Shown here piece by piece: positions 9,884 through 22,538 of a stretch of DNA of 64,000 nucleotides; position 1 is the first letter of the stretch, and each line of letters begins with the position of its first letter. The notes beneath the pieces were generated by a model, which did no database searches, was not told the origin of the DNA, and worked only from the letters and a program-made list of their open reading frames with translations. A program made the translations under genes and the position numbers. This DNA comes from Bryopsis sp. KO-2023 (Eukaryota; Chlorophyta; Ulvophyceae; Bryopsidales; Bryopsidaceae), in NCBI GenBank assembly GCA_030272585.1, contig BSYQ01000008.1, forward strand, positions 2,542,001 through 2,606,000, given 5' to 3'.

Positions 9884-11655
9884 CTATATTGTGCATTTAT
9901 TAATCGGACTCCTCTCCACAGTACTTGATCCCAGGTAAAACAAAAATTCAAAAGTATTTTAAATAGCAAAAATAAAAACAAAAAGTGTGGGGTAAAATGT
10001 TTTTTTTTAAATTGTAATGGTGAAATTAAAAAAACACCAGAAGCACATGAATGCACATGATGCCGAAACCAGCATTTATGAATGAATGTTTGAATTCAAA
10101 ATTACCTTGGGATGAAAATAGGAGGGGGAGTAGGAAGATGGCCATCGAAGTGACAATCCTCAAATTCTATCTTGGTTCTGACAACCAGAGAATAAACAAA
10201 ACAAAATACTTTAATTCTAATTTTTCTTGTAAAAAACTGCAAGATGTGCCAACAAAAGGAGCAGCGCAAGGGGAGCAATTTGCTTGAAAAAAAAATCCCA
10301 CTATGTTTCTTTTCAATTAACGATTGCGCTGTGGATTCATAGTGCTGCTGGAAGCGTACTTGTGAAAATTGCCAGGGTGTTTGACCCAGTTGACCGAATT
10401 TGCAGTTTTTGATCTTGATCCTGAATCCACCACAAAGTAAGAAAAAAGCATTTGTGACAAAAAAACAAAAATGCAGATTTGAAACATGTTTCCTTTTCAG
10501 CAGTAAGATCTTTCTTGGATGATTAGGACAGAACAGATTGCAAAGAATTATCAACATCTTTTTGAATTGCATGTATCAGTTTTCAACTTGCATGTATCAG
10601 TTTTCAACTTGCATGTATCAGTTTTCAATGCTTAATTTTCCGAGAAGTAAGAGAGACTTTCCTACTTTGAAAGTCTTGGAGGGACGAAACCATTCTTGAA
10701 CATTGAAACGATATCGTAGCAGCCATCCAAAACCAGCTCCTCGATAAACTTGAGTTCCGAAATCGAATCTCCCCATCCTGAAGAAACGACAAAAAAAAAA
10801 ATGAACGAGCCCCAAAATGTTTTCGTAATCCGAGCAGTCAAATTTTTCCAGCTTTATTTCATTCTTAAACAAAATCTATATTTGTGTATGTGAATTGATG
10901 GTAATACAATTTAAGCAAAATACTATCTTTGTCACAGCTACTGAACGCACCTGTGGCAGAATCTGCATCGATGATCAGCTTGTCAATCTCCAGTCCATTT
11001 ATCCATTCAAAAATTTCTTTTCTAAAGCCATCCTGATGCACTTCCAGCTCCCAAATCCTGGCATTGATTCAAAAAAAAATGTTTCAAGTAACAAAAAGCA
11101 TGAAGAGAAAAATACACTTTTTCTGCTTCCATCGATGGCCCCCCCTTCTACAATATCAAAAGGATGCAACAACAATCAGAAGGAATATATATACATATAT
11201 GTATGAGTGCACCAACCTGTCTGTCAAGGATTCTATATCCCGAAGTGTGATGCCGATTGCCTTTAGGTCCTGTTGAGTTCCATTCCAATTGAACCACGAA
11301 TCCTCAACATATACACTGCATAATTACCAAAAAAAAAACACTCCCATTGAAAACCATCATGAAAGAACATGAAAGTAGAGGAATCAAACAATGATGATGA
11401 TGACCAAAAAAGATATTGCAAGTGTTGCTAAGATTTCATGAGGAAGATCTGGAAAGAGCGGTGGCTGTGGTTGAAATTTTTGGACCGGTTCTTGGCATAT
11501 CAGAGATCCGCACAAGCAATTTGCAGAAAAAAATAAATAATAATATGCTATTATTATTGAAGAAAATGTACCTGATAAAGTAATCATGGGCACTCTCGAA
11601 AAGATTTGGAAACCTGGGAAGCGGCCCCTCAAACTTGGTGTTATGTAATGACAAC
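9884..11655 (-). CDS. F-box-like protein, multi-exon, N-terminus unresolved
   Basis: Seven minus-strand exons join without a phase conflict: 11490-11405, 11302-11217, 11057-10951, 10777-10666, 10420-10360, 10170-10106 and 9923-9884 (stop TAG). A further upstream exon 11655-11572 also fits. The protein contains FPDLPHEILATLA, which resembles the start of an F-box (Skp1-binding part of SCF ubiquitin ligases). Segments alternating hydrophobic residues follow, such as IWELEVHQDGF, LKFIEELVLDGCYD and LSKIKIKNCKFGQLG, resembling degenerate leucine-rich repeats. The start codon was not found; it should lie above 11655. Exon 11655-11572 also has an LRR-looking reading (TKFEGPLPRFPNLF) in another frame that does not join the next exon, so the N-terminus is uncertain. 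The function is inferred only. Confidence 0.5.
10569..10629. repeat. 21-bp tandem triplication in an intron
   Basis: Three copies of gcatgtatcagttttcaactt start at 10569, 10590 and 10611, inside the intron between two exons of the F-box-like gene. No coding role is seen. Confidence 0.95.
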
Positions 11656-12760
11656 CTGGCCACACAGAAATTCGTCTTTCAAGATTAAAAAATATATGCA
11701 CATGTTAATCTCATCAAAGTACTTTCACTTATCTTTTGGTTTCACATCTTTTTTGCGTTCGTTTAACTTTTCCATAACCCCCCTCCTTCGTTTCTTTCCT
11801 AGTTCCATGTTTGTTTGGTTTTTCACAGAAAAGATGAAGCTGAGAACTCTGCTTATGGGGCTCAGGTACTGTTATTGAAACCTACAGCATTCTTCCAGGA
11901 TTTTATATTTATGTATAATTTAAAAAAAAATCCTCTGTGTTCAGTAGTTTGTTCTTTGTTGGGGAAAACGTTGCTGAGAAAAAGGGGTAGGTTTCCCATG
12001 TTGCCCACAGACAGAACCCACAACACTCTAGACCTAGCTTGTCAAGTGTTCACAGGGAATGCAGCAGAGCATCGACAGGTACAAGAGACCCAGGTCAGGT
12101 CCTTCAATCAATTAATTCCCTAACCACAATAGCACCAGTCTGTACTTATCAACCAAGCAAGCAAAACCAAAAACCCTTTTAAGCCAAGAAAAGGGCATCC
12201 TGAGCTTGGTCCTTACGTTTTGCGGGCATGAACGTAACAAGTGTTTTTTTTATTGGAAACCAAGAAAGCTCTGTAGTATTACGACAAATTTAATCGTATC
12301 ACCACAGCGCAGGGCGTCTTCTTTCGGACGCGAGGTCTGATTAGATACTACAAAAGAGCTGCGCTGTACAAATTCACTGCTGCGGAACTTTTTAGAACGA
12401 GCAGCACGACGTGAGCGCAACGAATTCTTGTCCACAAAGGACAACTGGCGTCGGGGGAAGGGAAGCGTGCGCTGAAACACCTGGCCGCTTACCTTCACTG
12501 AGCTCTGTTTCAGGTGTCTGCAATGATTTGAACACCCCAACTGAGAATTCCATTCGCAGCAATTGCTGAAGGGTTCGCAGCCAGTCAGCCAGCACGCGCT
12601 TTATACACCGGATAACCGCCGAATATTCTCGCTGCTTGTGCGCTGCACGCTGCCAGTATCAGAGTACTCCTTTCGGAGCAAGAAGTGTTCGCCGAACGGC
12701 GAGTTTGCGTGGCGCTACACGCGGACTTGACGACGTGGAAAATTAACACTTTCATAAATT
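11656..12760. other. spacer with a possible short minus-strand gene
   Basis: No recognised gene. On the minus strand, an ATG at about 12553 opens MEFSVGVFKSLQTPETELSE, followed by a good donor (gtaagc, about 12494) and a plausible acceptor (gtgtttcag, about 12473). Downstream, an Arg/Ser-rich frame runs to 12250, but the exon frames disagree (the spliced acidic frame stops early). I leave it unannotated. Confidence 0.3.
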
Positions 12761-12861
12761 TTCGGAGTAACGGCATTCGGACTGACGGCGTTCGGACTTA
12801 CGACATTCGGACTTACGGCATTCGGACTGACACGCATTCGGACTAATGGCATTCGGACTGA
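12761..12861. repeat. 15-bp minisatellite, six copies
   Basis: Units of the form cggcattcggactga begin at 12771, 12786, 12801, 12816, 12831 and 12846 (the last is 16 bp), with a partial copy before them. Substitutions sit mainly at the unit ends. Confidence 0.95.
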
Positions 12862-14663
12862 AGGGAGTTCACGGAAAAAACAGAATGTGGCCCCAACCTC
12901 AAAAACAAAAATTACAAGGCTTGGTGTTTATATAGCATTTACTTAATGTTGTTGATTTTGATTTTTGTGGAAACTCGATTGATTTCTTGGATGCGGCCCA
13001 GGCCTTACAAACTTCGGAGGAATGTGGCCCTTTTGTGGCCCCAAATTCATCTTCTATTAAAACGTTTTGGCCCTTTTGTGGCCCCAAAATTTGCCATTCT
13101 GATTTTTTTGGGGGCCAAAATGGGCCAAAAGGGCCACAATGGGCCACAAAAATATACACTGCATAGCACTCTCGGTGCGTCGATTGATTGATGTGAGCGC
13201 ATTGTGATGTGGTCTGTTTCCTTTTTTTTGCTTTTCGACCTGCATCGGGTGGCGGCGCCTTCCAGGCTCGAATGAATGAATGATCGAGGGAGCGGCAGCC
13301 AGACCAGGCTTCTGCTCGTGTGACATTTTTTGGGCACGTGGTTGCGAAAGCGAGTGATGGCGATGGTGCGTTCTTTCACTTGCGTAGGACTTTGGACGAC
13401 TTATCGCGCGCAACAGCGATCTGTTCAATGGTTCGTGTGTTGAAATCGATTTTGGGCAAGGGAATAAACGGTGGCGAGCAGAGTGGCTCCTCAGGCAACA
13501 TGTAATGATTGATTGATTGATTGAAACGGTGGAGAAGCCGTGCAAATAAACTGATGGAGACTGTAAGAGTGGCATTTTGGCCAGCGCGCTTTCTTTCTGT
13601 TGGGGGGCTGCAGCTTGTCGATCCCACCATTTACCTCGACCAATCAACACTTTCTCGCCCAGAGGAGTTGGCGGGGACACAAAACCTGGGATGAAGCAAG
13701 CCCCATTCATCAAATAAAATCATGTCCAATTTTAACCACCTCCTCTTTGCCCCACAAGGTTTGTAAGTCCACACACTGTCGCCCAAACCCAGCCCGAAAA
13801 GCAAGCAGGTGGGAGAAAAAACAAGACAGCAGATTCATTGGAGAGCATCCCACCCAGTGACTGTTCTGTTATTAATGAAGGGAGCTTTGTCTCTCTGGAG
13901 ATAATTACAACACTCAGCATCACTCTACATGACGCCAGAACACACACAATCGAGAGTAAAAAACAGTAACTGTTACGACAAGTGTCCAGAACGCGAAGAA
14001 GCCCTATTCCACCAACCAAAACACCTCTGGTTGCAGGACGTCAGAGCATATCCTTGCGTAAGAACCGAAATGACAGAAACAAACAGAAACAGAAACCGAA
14101 ACGACAAAATGAAGATAGGGAGGCTCATTTCTCGGCACCAAGCGTGGAAATCGTGAAACACGCTGGCGAAAACGTCGTGGAAACTTGAGTAGTTGATCGA
14201 AGGCGACCCTCTCCTGCACAACACGCCAATACAGCAATATATGAACTACGCCGTCCTGACCTGGCAAGCTCGAAAGCGCAAGTACACGCCCCGAACACAC
14301 GACGTTGGACGCCACCCCACGCGCAGACCCGCTCCGCTTCATGACGGGAGGGATCATTTTTTCACTTCTCCCCACGAAAAGGAGTGGACATCCAAGACTA
14401 ATCCAGCTGGATCAAACCTATCACTCTTTATTTCTTTTGCCTGTTCAGGTTTGCACAGGTGATGTGCTACGCCCCTAGGTAGCAGTACCATTCTATGTAG
14501 TGGGTGGGTGATTTTTTTGCCAACAGCCCTCCCGCTGCACCAGCGAGCAGGGATTTCGCCAGGTGAATCCTCGGTAAAGGAGGCGAGCAGTAGTTAGTGT
14601 CCAGGAACGGCGGTGGCGGCGCTGTTGGGGTGTTCAAAAAGAAACGACGTGGTCTCGGAAGGG
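12862..14663. other. non-coding spacer upstream of the kinase gene
   Basis: A block at 13017-13150 is built from repeated ggcccttttgtggcccc elements followed, from 13108, by inverted versions (ggggccaaaatgggcc, gggccacaatgggcc). A (tgat)n run lies at 13505-13525, and a short cagaaacaaa/cgaaac purine-rich repeat at 14070-14110. Long minus-strand open frames (13057-13713 and 14004-14375) have low-complexity composition and no recognisable domain. Confidence 0.5.
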
Positions 14664-16927
14664 ATGAGAGGTCGCTTGTGCTTGGGGGCGGAAAGCGAAG
14701 GGCCACCTTCTGTTTCGCCGTTGCCCGGGAAGGTGAGTACTTTGGGGTGGGTGGTGGGCAGTGGGGTCCACCTTCTGTTTTTTTTTTCGCGTTGAAAGAG
14801 GGGATGCTGAACGTCCTGGTCGAAAACGTGGGCGGTCGTGAAAGGGAAGAACTGGTGTAGGCCTTGGGTCAGACGTTCCCACGGACTGGTCGTTTCGGAA
14901 AGGAGGGTTGCAAGTTGCTAGGCAGGTTTGAATATTCGTCACATATTCCGTGGTGTTTATTGATCTAAAATGTGCGTCTGTTACTCTTCTGGTCTAAAAT
15001 AGCTGCCGAATCTGGCGCCGATGGGGAAAGGGGTGTTTTTTTAGGCGCATGACGAGCCCTTGTGGTCGTTTTCAGGACAGATCGGCGGTGGTGGGGTTGG
15101 ACTGCACGAAATCATCCGAAACGAAGGTGGGCAAAGTGGCCAAGGCATGCAGGGGAATTCTTGGGAAAACCGCGTGCGGTGTTTCGGATTCTACGCGACA
15201 GCGCGCCGCCGATCTGCACGTCGGTTGCGCGATCGAGGAGAGAGTCAGCTTGGAATTGGATCGGTTGGCGGGGTCGCGAACCGTTCCATATTATGGCGGG
15301 GGCCACAATGCGCGGGAATACACGCGCTCGAGGGCTGTCGATCGATGGTCCAAGCAGGTACAGAAGCAAACGGCGCCATCCCTCGAGGAAAGGGCTAGTT
15401 TGGAGATTCCCAGGGCACCGTCGATCGAACGGCGGAGCAGGGTCGATCGGGAGCGGGTCAGCTTTGAGTTGGAGCGAAACGCGATGGCGAAAAATGCTGA
15501 TCTCGGGCGGAAATCCTTGGGCAGGACGTCGACTAAGACTTCGGGACGGCGCACGCCGGAGTTGTCGAGAAGGAGCTTGACTCGAAAATCGCCAGTGGGC
15601 GAGGGTGGCGGCGACGGCCACGGATCGAAGCCGTTGGCGAACCGCGTGAGGAGCACCCAGGAGGGCTACGATTTCGGCAATATCGTCGCGAAGGAGCCGA
15701 TCGGGAGGGGTGCGTTTGGAACCGTATACAAAGCCAATCTGAACGGACGCACCGTAGCTTTGAAAGTGATGTCGCAAGCAACGTCGGAGGGCAGAGTGCG
15801 GATCGCCCCGGAATTCGACATTTTACACGGGATATCTCACCCAAACATCGTTAAAATCCTGGGGGTACGCCAACATGTGGAAAGGTGCCTAGGAGGGGAA
15901 GAAACCATGAGCTTCGATGGTATGAACAGTCGAGGTCTGGAATCCTTTGACCTCTTGCCCAGGAAAGGTGGTACTCAAGATTTGCTGAACCGGTCAGACA
16001 CCTGGGTGATCATGGAATATTGCGATCAAGGCTCCCTGTGGGATGCGGTCGAGAGGGGGGCATTCAGTGCCAGCGGAGAGCCGGGGGGTAAGCCGATATA
16101 TTCGAAAGTCGTGGAGGTGGCGTTGGAGGTCGCTTTCGCCATGCAACATTTGCATGAGATGGGCATCATTCATGGGGACCTGAAAGCCCAAAACGTCATG
16201 TTGCAAACCTCGAAACTCTCCAAGAATCACATGGTCGCCAAAGTGGGGGATTTCGGACTGTGTCGGGTGCCAGTCAGCAGGTATGTGAAGCTTCAACCAC
16301 CACCACAGATGGAGTCTGGGGATGGCTCCATTCATTTTTGGGGTTTAGATAATAAATTTGGGTAGCAGAAATCTTAGTGAATGTCCGATGATGCATCCAA
16401 GCTTTAGACAATGGCAGTATTACCCTCCTCCTCCATTCTTTCTCTGTGTTTTGCCTTTCAGTGGAGGGAATATGACAACGTTTTCCTGGGGCACCGTCGA
16501 CCACATGCCACCCGAAATGCTGCGGAACGGGAAGCTTCGTTTCGCCACCGATGTGTTCTCCTTTGCGATTCTGCTCGTCGAAATGATGACTGGTCATCGA
16601 CCGTTTCGTGGGCTGGCGTCTCCAGCCATTATCGTAGGAATCGTCGAAGGCATGCGGCCCAGTATCCCCAAGGGATGCCCGAAACCGCTGGCCAATTTGA
16701 TCAAGACGTGTTGGGATGACGATTGGAGGAAAAGGCCCACTTTCGATAAAGTGGTGGATGAGTTAAAGCAAGTGATGTTTGATTTGGTGTATGCCGGTCA
16801 AAACAAGAAAATGGGATCGGAGGAAAAAGGGGAGGATGTGCTGCTGGCGACGACGGCCAGTTCTTTGAGAATCGAGGCGTGGGGACCAGACAGCACCTGC
16901 TCTGGGCATATGCGTGGTCGTGAGTGA
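14664..16927 (+). CDS. protein kinase, non-RD, with Arg/Ser-rich N-terminus
   Basis: Three exons, 14664-14732, 15076-16280 and 16462-16927, give 579 residues with matching phases; donors are gtgagt and gtatgt. The start is the first ATG after an in-frame stop. Residues 1-218 are Arg/Ser-rich and repeat the motif ER(V/A)S(L/F)E(L/I) three times, plus RKSLGR and RRSLTRKS. The kinase domain spans about 221-540: glycine loop GRGAFG (233-238), ATP-binding Lys253 in VALKV, hinge WVIMEYCDQGSLW, catalytic loop HGDLKAQN (389-396), DFG at 415-417, GTVDHMPPE (435-443) and DVFSFAILLVEMMTG. All catalytic residues are present, but the Arg of HRD is Gly (a non-RD kinase). The sequence is closest in feel to TKL/MAPKKK-type Ser/Thr kinases; substrate and pathway are unknown. 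Confidence 0.88.
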
Positions 16928-19900
16928 AATTGAACAAAATCATTAACCAAAAAAAAATCGTAGAAAAAGCAAAGTATGGAAATGCGCGCACTGCTGTGAT
17001 TGCTGTAGGTCTTCCTTTTTTCTCTCTCTTTTTTTTTCACAGCACCCAATTCACAGTGATATATTAAATATATTCAATATATCACGGTGAATCAATCCTG
17101 AAATTAAATACGTATAATTTGGTACTCAATGGCAACAAAGAACTCAGTGGCAAATTTGTTTTGTGTGTTTTTCAAGGGTTTCAATCAAGGGAATGGGAAT
17201 CGAGCAGCTTTTTCGACACTTACAGCAGCGTAGGGAGTTCTGCCCTTCCTTGAAAAAAAAAAAAAAAAAAAAGGGTTGAAAACACCAAAGCAAGGGAGGG
17301 GGCGACGTGCCATTGCCCTCCATCAACCTGGTGCAAAATTTCGTTTCGAAATTGAAACTCAGAAAAAACCTCGCTTAGAAGTTGCCAGTGTACATTGTTA
17401 ATGCTATGGGAGAAATGCCTACACGCCGATAAAAGTATATATGTATATATTTTTTCTGATATATATATATATATATACATATATATTTTATTGAAAAGGG
17501 TGAGAGGTCCTCTCAAAAGAAAAAAAAAAGAAATTTGTATGATTTTTTCTTTTTTGGATTTGTTCTTGATCAATGTTATGTAAGAAAAGCAAAAGTACTA
17601 ATGCTCCCCAACCACAAAAAAAAAAAGAAAAAGAAAAGATTTAAGAAAAGCATGCCCATGGGCAAGAGAAAAAAAAGGGGGTTGAAGAATATTTAAAGAA
17701 AGGGAATTTAAGCAGTCGGTAGTTTGGTTTTTGTTTTCCTATGTCTGCCCCAGGTGTGTTCTCAAAGAGCATATTGACAGAAAAAAAATCAAAAAAAATG
17801 AAATGGAGAGAATGTGTTTTTGATTTGAGGAAAAAAAAAGGGGAATAACAAGAAAAGAGGAGTATGTTTAAGAAAAAGAAAAAAGGAAGGATTAGTGAGA
17901 AAGCTTTGTTTTGTTTTTTTTCTTTTGCTGGTTCTTTCAAAAAAAAAAAAAAAATCATCAACATTCGCAGTTGTTACATACCAGCATTACTCATCTCTAC
18001 ATTGGCATGTTTTGTGTATTTTTCTCGAGCATTTTTACTTGGCTAAAGGGGGGTTAAAAAGTAATAAAATAACGTCACATGAAAGGGATGGGGTGGACTG
18101 GGGGAAAAATCCCCAGAAAGAACGATTAGCTATAATTGACACGTTTTCACTTAAGAAATTCGGAAGAGGAAGGAAAGGGGTTCAAATTGAGGAAAATCGA
18201 TTCGTTTTGATTTGATCAATCATTTGACTCGACGTTGTTAAAAAGAAAAAAAAAAAAAAGAACAAGGAAATCAAGGATGAAAGGAAGAAAAAAAAAAGTG
18301 AAAGGGAGGGCAATATGGAAAAGACAGGTGGGGATTTTGCAGATTCGAAAAAGTTTATGTGTATTATCCCCCCGAAAAAAAATGCAGGGAAATAGAAAAG
18401 GTGTTTTTTTTTCCCCTTTTTCATTTGTTTGTGCCGACAGGTTCGTTCGTTGTTTTTTTTTCTCTTTTTTTTTGGTTTCTTTTTCGAGGAAGGTTTTTTT
18501 TCAACCTCTGCCAATGGGGGAAATTTTTACAAGAGAGAAAGAAGCAGGGGGGATGTATGTATGTACGTACGTAGGTTTTTGCGGTGTTTTTTTTTTCCTT
18601 TTAGCCATGTTCGTTTTGACTCTTTTTTTTTCGCTAGTTAATGCTTTTATTTTCCTACTATGATTAGGAGTTCGAATAAGAAAAAAATGGTGGAATTGCT
18701 GTTTCTCTGTGTGCAAAAAATTATGACTTAAGAAATTAAGGGCCGATGTCTAACAAGACAAGGATCAAAAGAAGGGAAAAAGAAAAAAATCAATCAAAAT
18801 GGTGGATTCTCGTTTTTTTTATAAGAAAAAAACATCTCAAGTTTATTTCGATGGGTTTTTTTGTTTTTTTTCTTCCAATGGACGTGGAATTTTTGAAGAG
18901 AAATGGGTTGGTTTGCCAGCGATAATGTAGGGACTGGTGTTTTTTTTTTTCTTTTTTTTAGTCAGCATCTATGTGAGGGTGTTATGGATGCACACCCTTA
19001 CGTGAATTTCTCATTTATTTATCCCAAAATTAAGGAAGGGGAGAAAAACACACACACAAATACTGTTCACCAATGCTTTCCACTCTCGGAAAGCAGAAGA
19101 AAGGGATGGAAAAAAAAATTAAAAATTAAGAACATTCAGATGCGATGAAGTATTGTATGTGTTTGAAAGATGTACTTTTTTTTGGTGGGTATTTTGATAC
19201 CAAAAGGAAAAAAAAAAAAAAAAGGAAGGTACCAACCAATAGAAGGGAAGGATTTAAGAGAAGAAGGGGAAGGGGGTGTATGACTGACTAACTTTTCAGG
19301 TTTCAGGTTAATTTTCCCATTCATTTTCTTTTATTTTCATTTTGTTCCTTTTCTTGATTGGTCAAGAAAAGACCAAAAGTAAAACAAGAAAAAAGGATGA
19401 GAAAAAGCTTGGGGTCGTAAAACTTGTTGTAATGTCTTTCTTAGTGTGGTTTTATACAAAAAGGGCTGTTTTGACAGTTCTGTCGAAATGCTAGATATTG
19501 TTCATTTTTTTGTTGGTATGCAAGGGATGGTTCTGGTTGGGATCATCGAATGCATTTTTCTTTTTGGGCCGGTGATTATCTATTGATTGCACATGATGGA
19601 TTGAACACTGGAATGCATGGGAAATAATGTGTGGGCTGTGGTTTCTTGCAAAATGGTACTGGGGGAATTATGACCCCTGGAGCTTTACTCAGTGTCTCCT
19701 GTGGATGTGGAATTACTATTGCTACTTGTGCTTTGCCCCTTTTTCACTGCATCCATGACTGCTGATGAACAGCGTTTTTCTTCACCGAAAGAGTTTTTGT
19801 TATGTGAGGTCTGGCTGTCAGTCTTTTTGGTGCTTCGTACAATAAAATAACATTTTTTTAAGGCAAGACACAAACTTCAGAATGGCCTCTCCCTCACCAC

Positions 19901-22538
19901 TAATTTCTTTTCATGGCTGGTCCGATACGAGAATGAGTTTCAGAACAGTAAAAGCTCCGCTACCCCCCCCCCCCATTGGTGCCAGAAAACACACAACTGT
20001 GAAATAAAAAAAATAAGACCCGATCCACTGTGTTCAGATTTAAGAAAAACAATTGTACTCTTTTTTTTCGCTTTTTTTTTCGAAAGTGGATGTCTTCTTT
20101 CTTAGTACAGGAGACGCTGGCTGTGGTAAGTGTACACTTAACACATAACACATGTGTTATTGTGCAGAAGCCTGTTTTCAACACACACACAAGGTTTTCT
20201 GTCTCCCAACATCAGCATATATATAGTTACAATTTCTGATGGACTTCTTCAACGTCCCTTTTTGCCTCGTTCGATGCTGCGGCGTGGTGGGTGTTGGAAC
20301 GAATCAAACATGAAAGTGCTGGGGTCTGACTTTCGGTGCCCTGTCTGACATGGACACATCGCCAACCACCAAAGTTCCTGGCAGAAACACTGTCTCGTCC
20401 TTCTGGCCCGATGTCACTTTGACTGCATCAGAGACTCTGCTATAGCTACTCTAGTAGCTCCTGAGGGCACGCTATTCGTTGTCGATGTCAAAAGTATTGG
20501 TAGGGATAACTGTGTTGACCCGTTGTCCTGTCGAGGTGCTGCGCAGCGGCAGCCCTTCATCCCCGGAGACCGCCCGAACAAGCTGCGAGTGCTGCGGCGT
20601 TGCGCTCCGAGCGAGAGAGTCTCTATGTGCCCCCCCCACCACGTGACGGTTTCAAGAAATCCTGGTGTTGTATGTTTCACTTGGAAGTGTAGTCTCGAGT
20701 AAAGCGAGAAGGAACGCCTCCAAAAAAGGCAATCGCGGCGACCGTGGCGAACACTTTTGGGTTCGTTACGGTCAAGGGCCAAGAGGTGCGAACTCACAAT
20801 ATTGCAACGATTAATCTGCGAGTCACCGTGCTTCGGCACTTCTACGTCTGATTACAAGCTCAGTTGAGAGGTGTTGAGAGCTCATTTCCTTGCAGCTTTC
20901 GGGAACTGCTCCTTGAATCAAATTGTGTCGGCTCCGCTCAGGTGAGCGTGCGATCGCGAGGGGCTTACGTTTCCACATGTTTGTTCGTGTGCGCCTGCGC
21001 TGGGTACAGTCTGCTTGCGACCACGCACCTGTAACTTGAATGTTGCTGGCCTGGATGAGGAAAAGCAACTAAAGGTGAACAAGAAATTCGTGAATGCTTT
21101 GGAGTGGTGCTGACTGGCTAGATACTTCATTTGATGCGAGGAATACAAGAACATCCTGAACATCCTGAATTTGATGTTGGGTTTCATGTCAGTTGCATTG
21201 TTTTGTACAGAAAAATGCAGTGCACCCCTTTTTTGTTGGATGTGCAATAATTTGAACTGGAAACTGCCCTTTATTGGACGGGATGTATTTCTATAATTTG
21301 TATTTGTATGGTGGAGGTTGCTGGGGAGTGACCTTTCTTTACAAGTGCTTTTAAGTGCTCGTCTCGGTCGAGATTTTCATGAAAAGAAAATTTCGGCTAA
21401 CTCTAAACAGAAATAGGCTTTTTTTAACAGAAATTGCCGCCTCCACCGGCATTGGTTAATTGATTATTGATTAATCACGTGTCAGTCAGACCTTCGTTCC
21501 CATAAAAAAACTCATTATCCTTGCGTTGCTAACTCTGGGTCACGGTTAAATGGTTGCGTGCGAGTGAATTGTATTCGTATTGAAACAATATCCACTTTAA
21601 ACGAACTAATGAAAAGCTTTGCTTGCACCCCACGATTTCTATGGACAACCGCTACTCCGAGGAGAGTGCATAGAAGCAAATGGATTGATCACCAGGTTGG
21701 GGAAGATCCAAGGGCTCTTGGGCTAAAAGTGTTCTTGTGTCAAGGAGGCATTCAGTTCCATCGATTCCGTTGATTAGAAAATGATGTCAGACACTCGAGC
21801 ACACCGATGGCCGCATCAAAATTTCCAGACAAATTAAAAATTTCGATCTTGAAAAATTTAGCTTTTTCGAACACGGGTAGGACGATCAGTATGTCTGACA
21901 GCGTTTTTCTTGTGTTTCACTTTTCTTAAGAAACATCTACCACTATAATGAATAATCGACGTAATGAACGCTTGAAGGTGTTGAGCAGCAACAAAATTCA
22001 CGACAAAAGATAGAAACGAGCCCGCCAAGGATGGTAGATGTTGAAATCTGAAAATTTGGGGTGGAAAAATGGGTAACAGTCTCAAATTTGAAATCTGCAC
22101 AATACAGGAGTAGCCGTATAAATGCCAAAATGCCAAAATTGAAAAAGGGCATCTCTCGGATGATTGTCTTTATGAGAGGAACTCAGAGCACAGGAGAGTT
22201 CAACATGGGATGGCTGCAAACGGCAGAACCACCCAGGATCATGCTGGAAACTGAAAGCATTGATTTTTTCAAGATGTTCAAGGGTTGCCGAATTGTTTTT
22301 GGAGCGGTGCAAACAAGGCACCTGAGAAGCATTGGTATTATTGAAAGAAAAGGTCCATCTTGTGTTCGAAGAGAAATTTGAGTAAACATTGATCGTGGTA
22401 ATTCATTGGTGGACCGAGGCAAGCAGCAAAGCACCTGTCCCCAACCCTCCAAAACAGTTGCTTGTGTGTTGGGCCTCAACATCGAAAAACGCCGCCCCGA
22501 GGGAAAACGAAGCACGGATTCCATTGGAACAGAACTCA
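16928..22538. other. long A/T-run-rich intergenic desert
   Basis: 5.6 kb without a supportable gene. Poly(A), poly(T) and poly(C) runs of 8-20 nt are frequent from 17000 to 20000, and an (at)n run lies at 17449-17490. A 15-bp inverted repeat with one mismatch (17051-17065 and 17076-17090) sits 120 bp after the kinase stop and could mark its 3' end. A GC-richer minus-strand stretch at 20414-21070 has an open frame of 141 codons and donor-like gtaagc/gtgagt sites, but no domain I recognise. 22122-22381 has an unassigned plus-strand open frame. Confidence 0.6.
17051..17090. repeat. inverted repeat downstream of the kinase gene
   Basis: tcacagtgatatatt (17051-17065) pairs with aatatatcacggtga (17076-17090) with one mismatch and a 10-nt AT-only centre. 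It may be a 3'-end hairpin or a miniature-element end; the sequence does not decide. Confidence 0.85.

Noticed and set aside
11572-11655. LRR reading TKFEGPLPRFPNLF of the exon upstream of the F-box-like segment
   Set aside because: It leaves a phase that does not join the next exon; the alternative frame does. The resemblance to plant-type LRRs is noted only.
13057-13713. 218-codon minus-strand frame
   Set aside because: Spans the GGCC repeat block and a tgat run, has low-complexity composition and no domain or splice support.
20414-20839. 141-codon minus-strand frame
   Set aside because: GC-rich but without recognisable motif; its apparent start is not an ATG.
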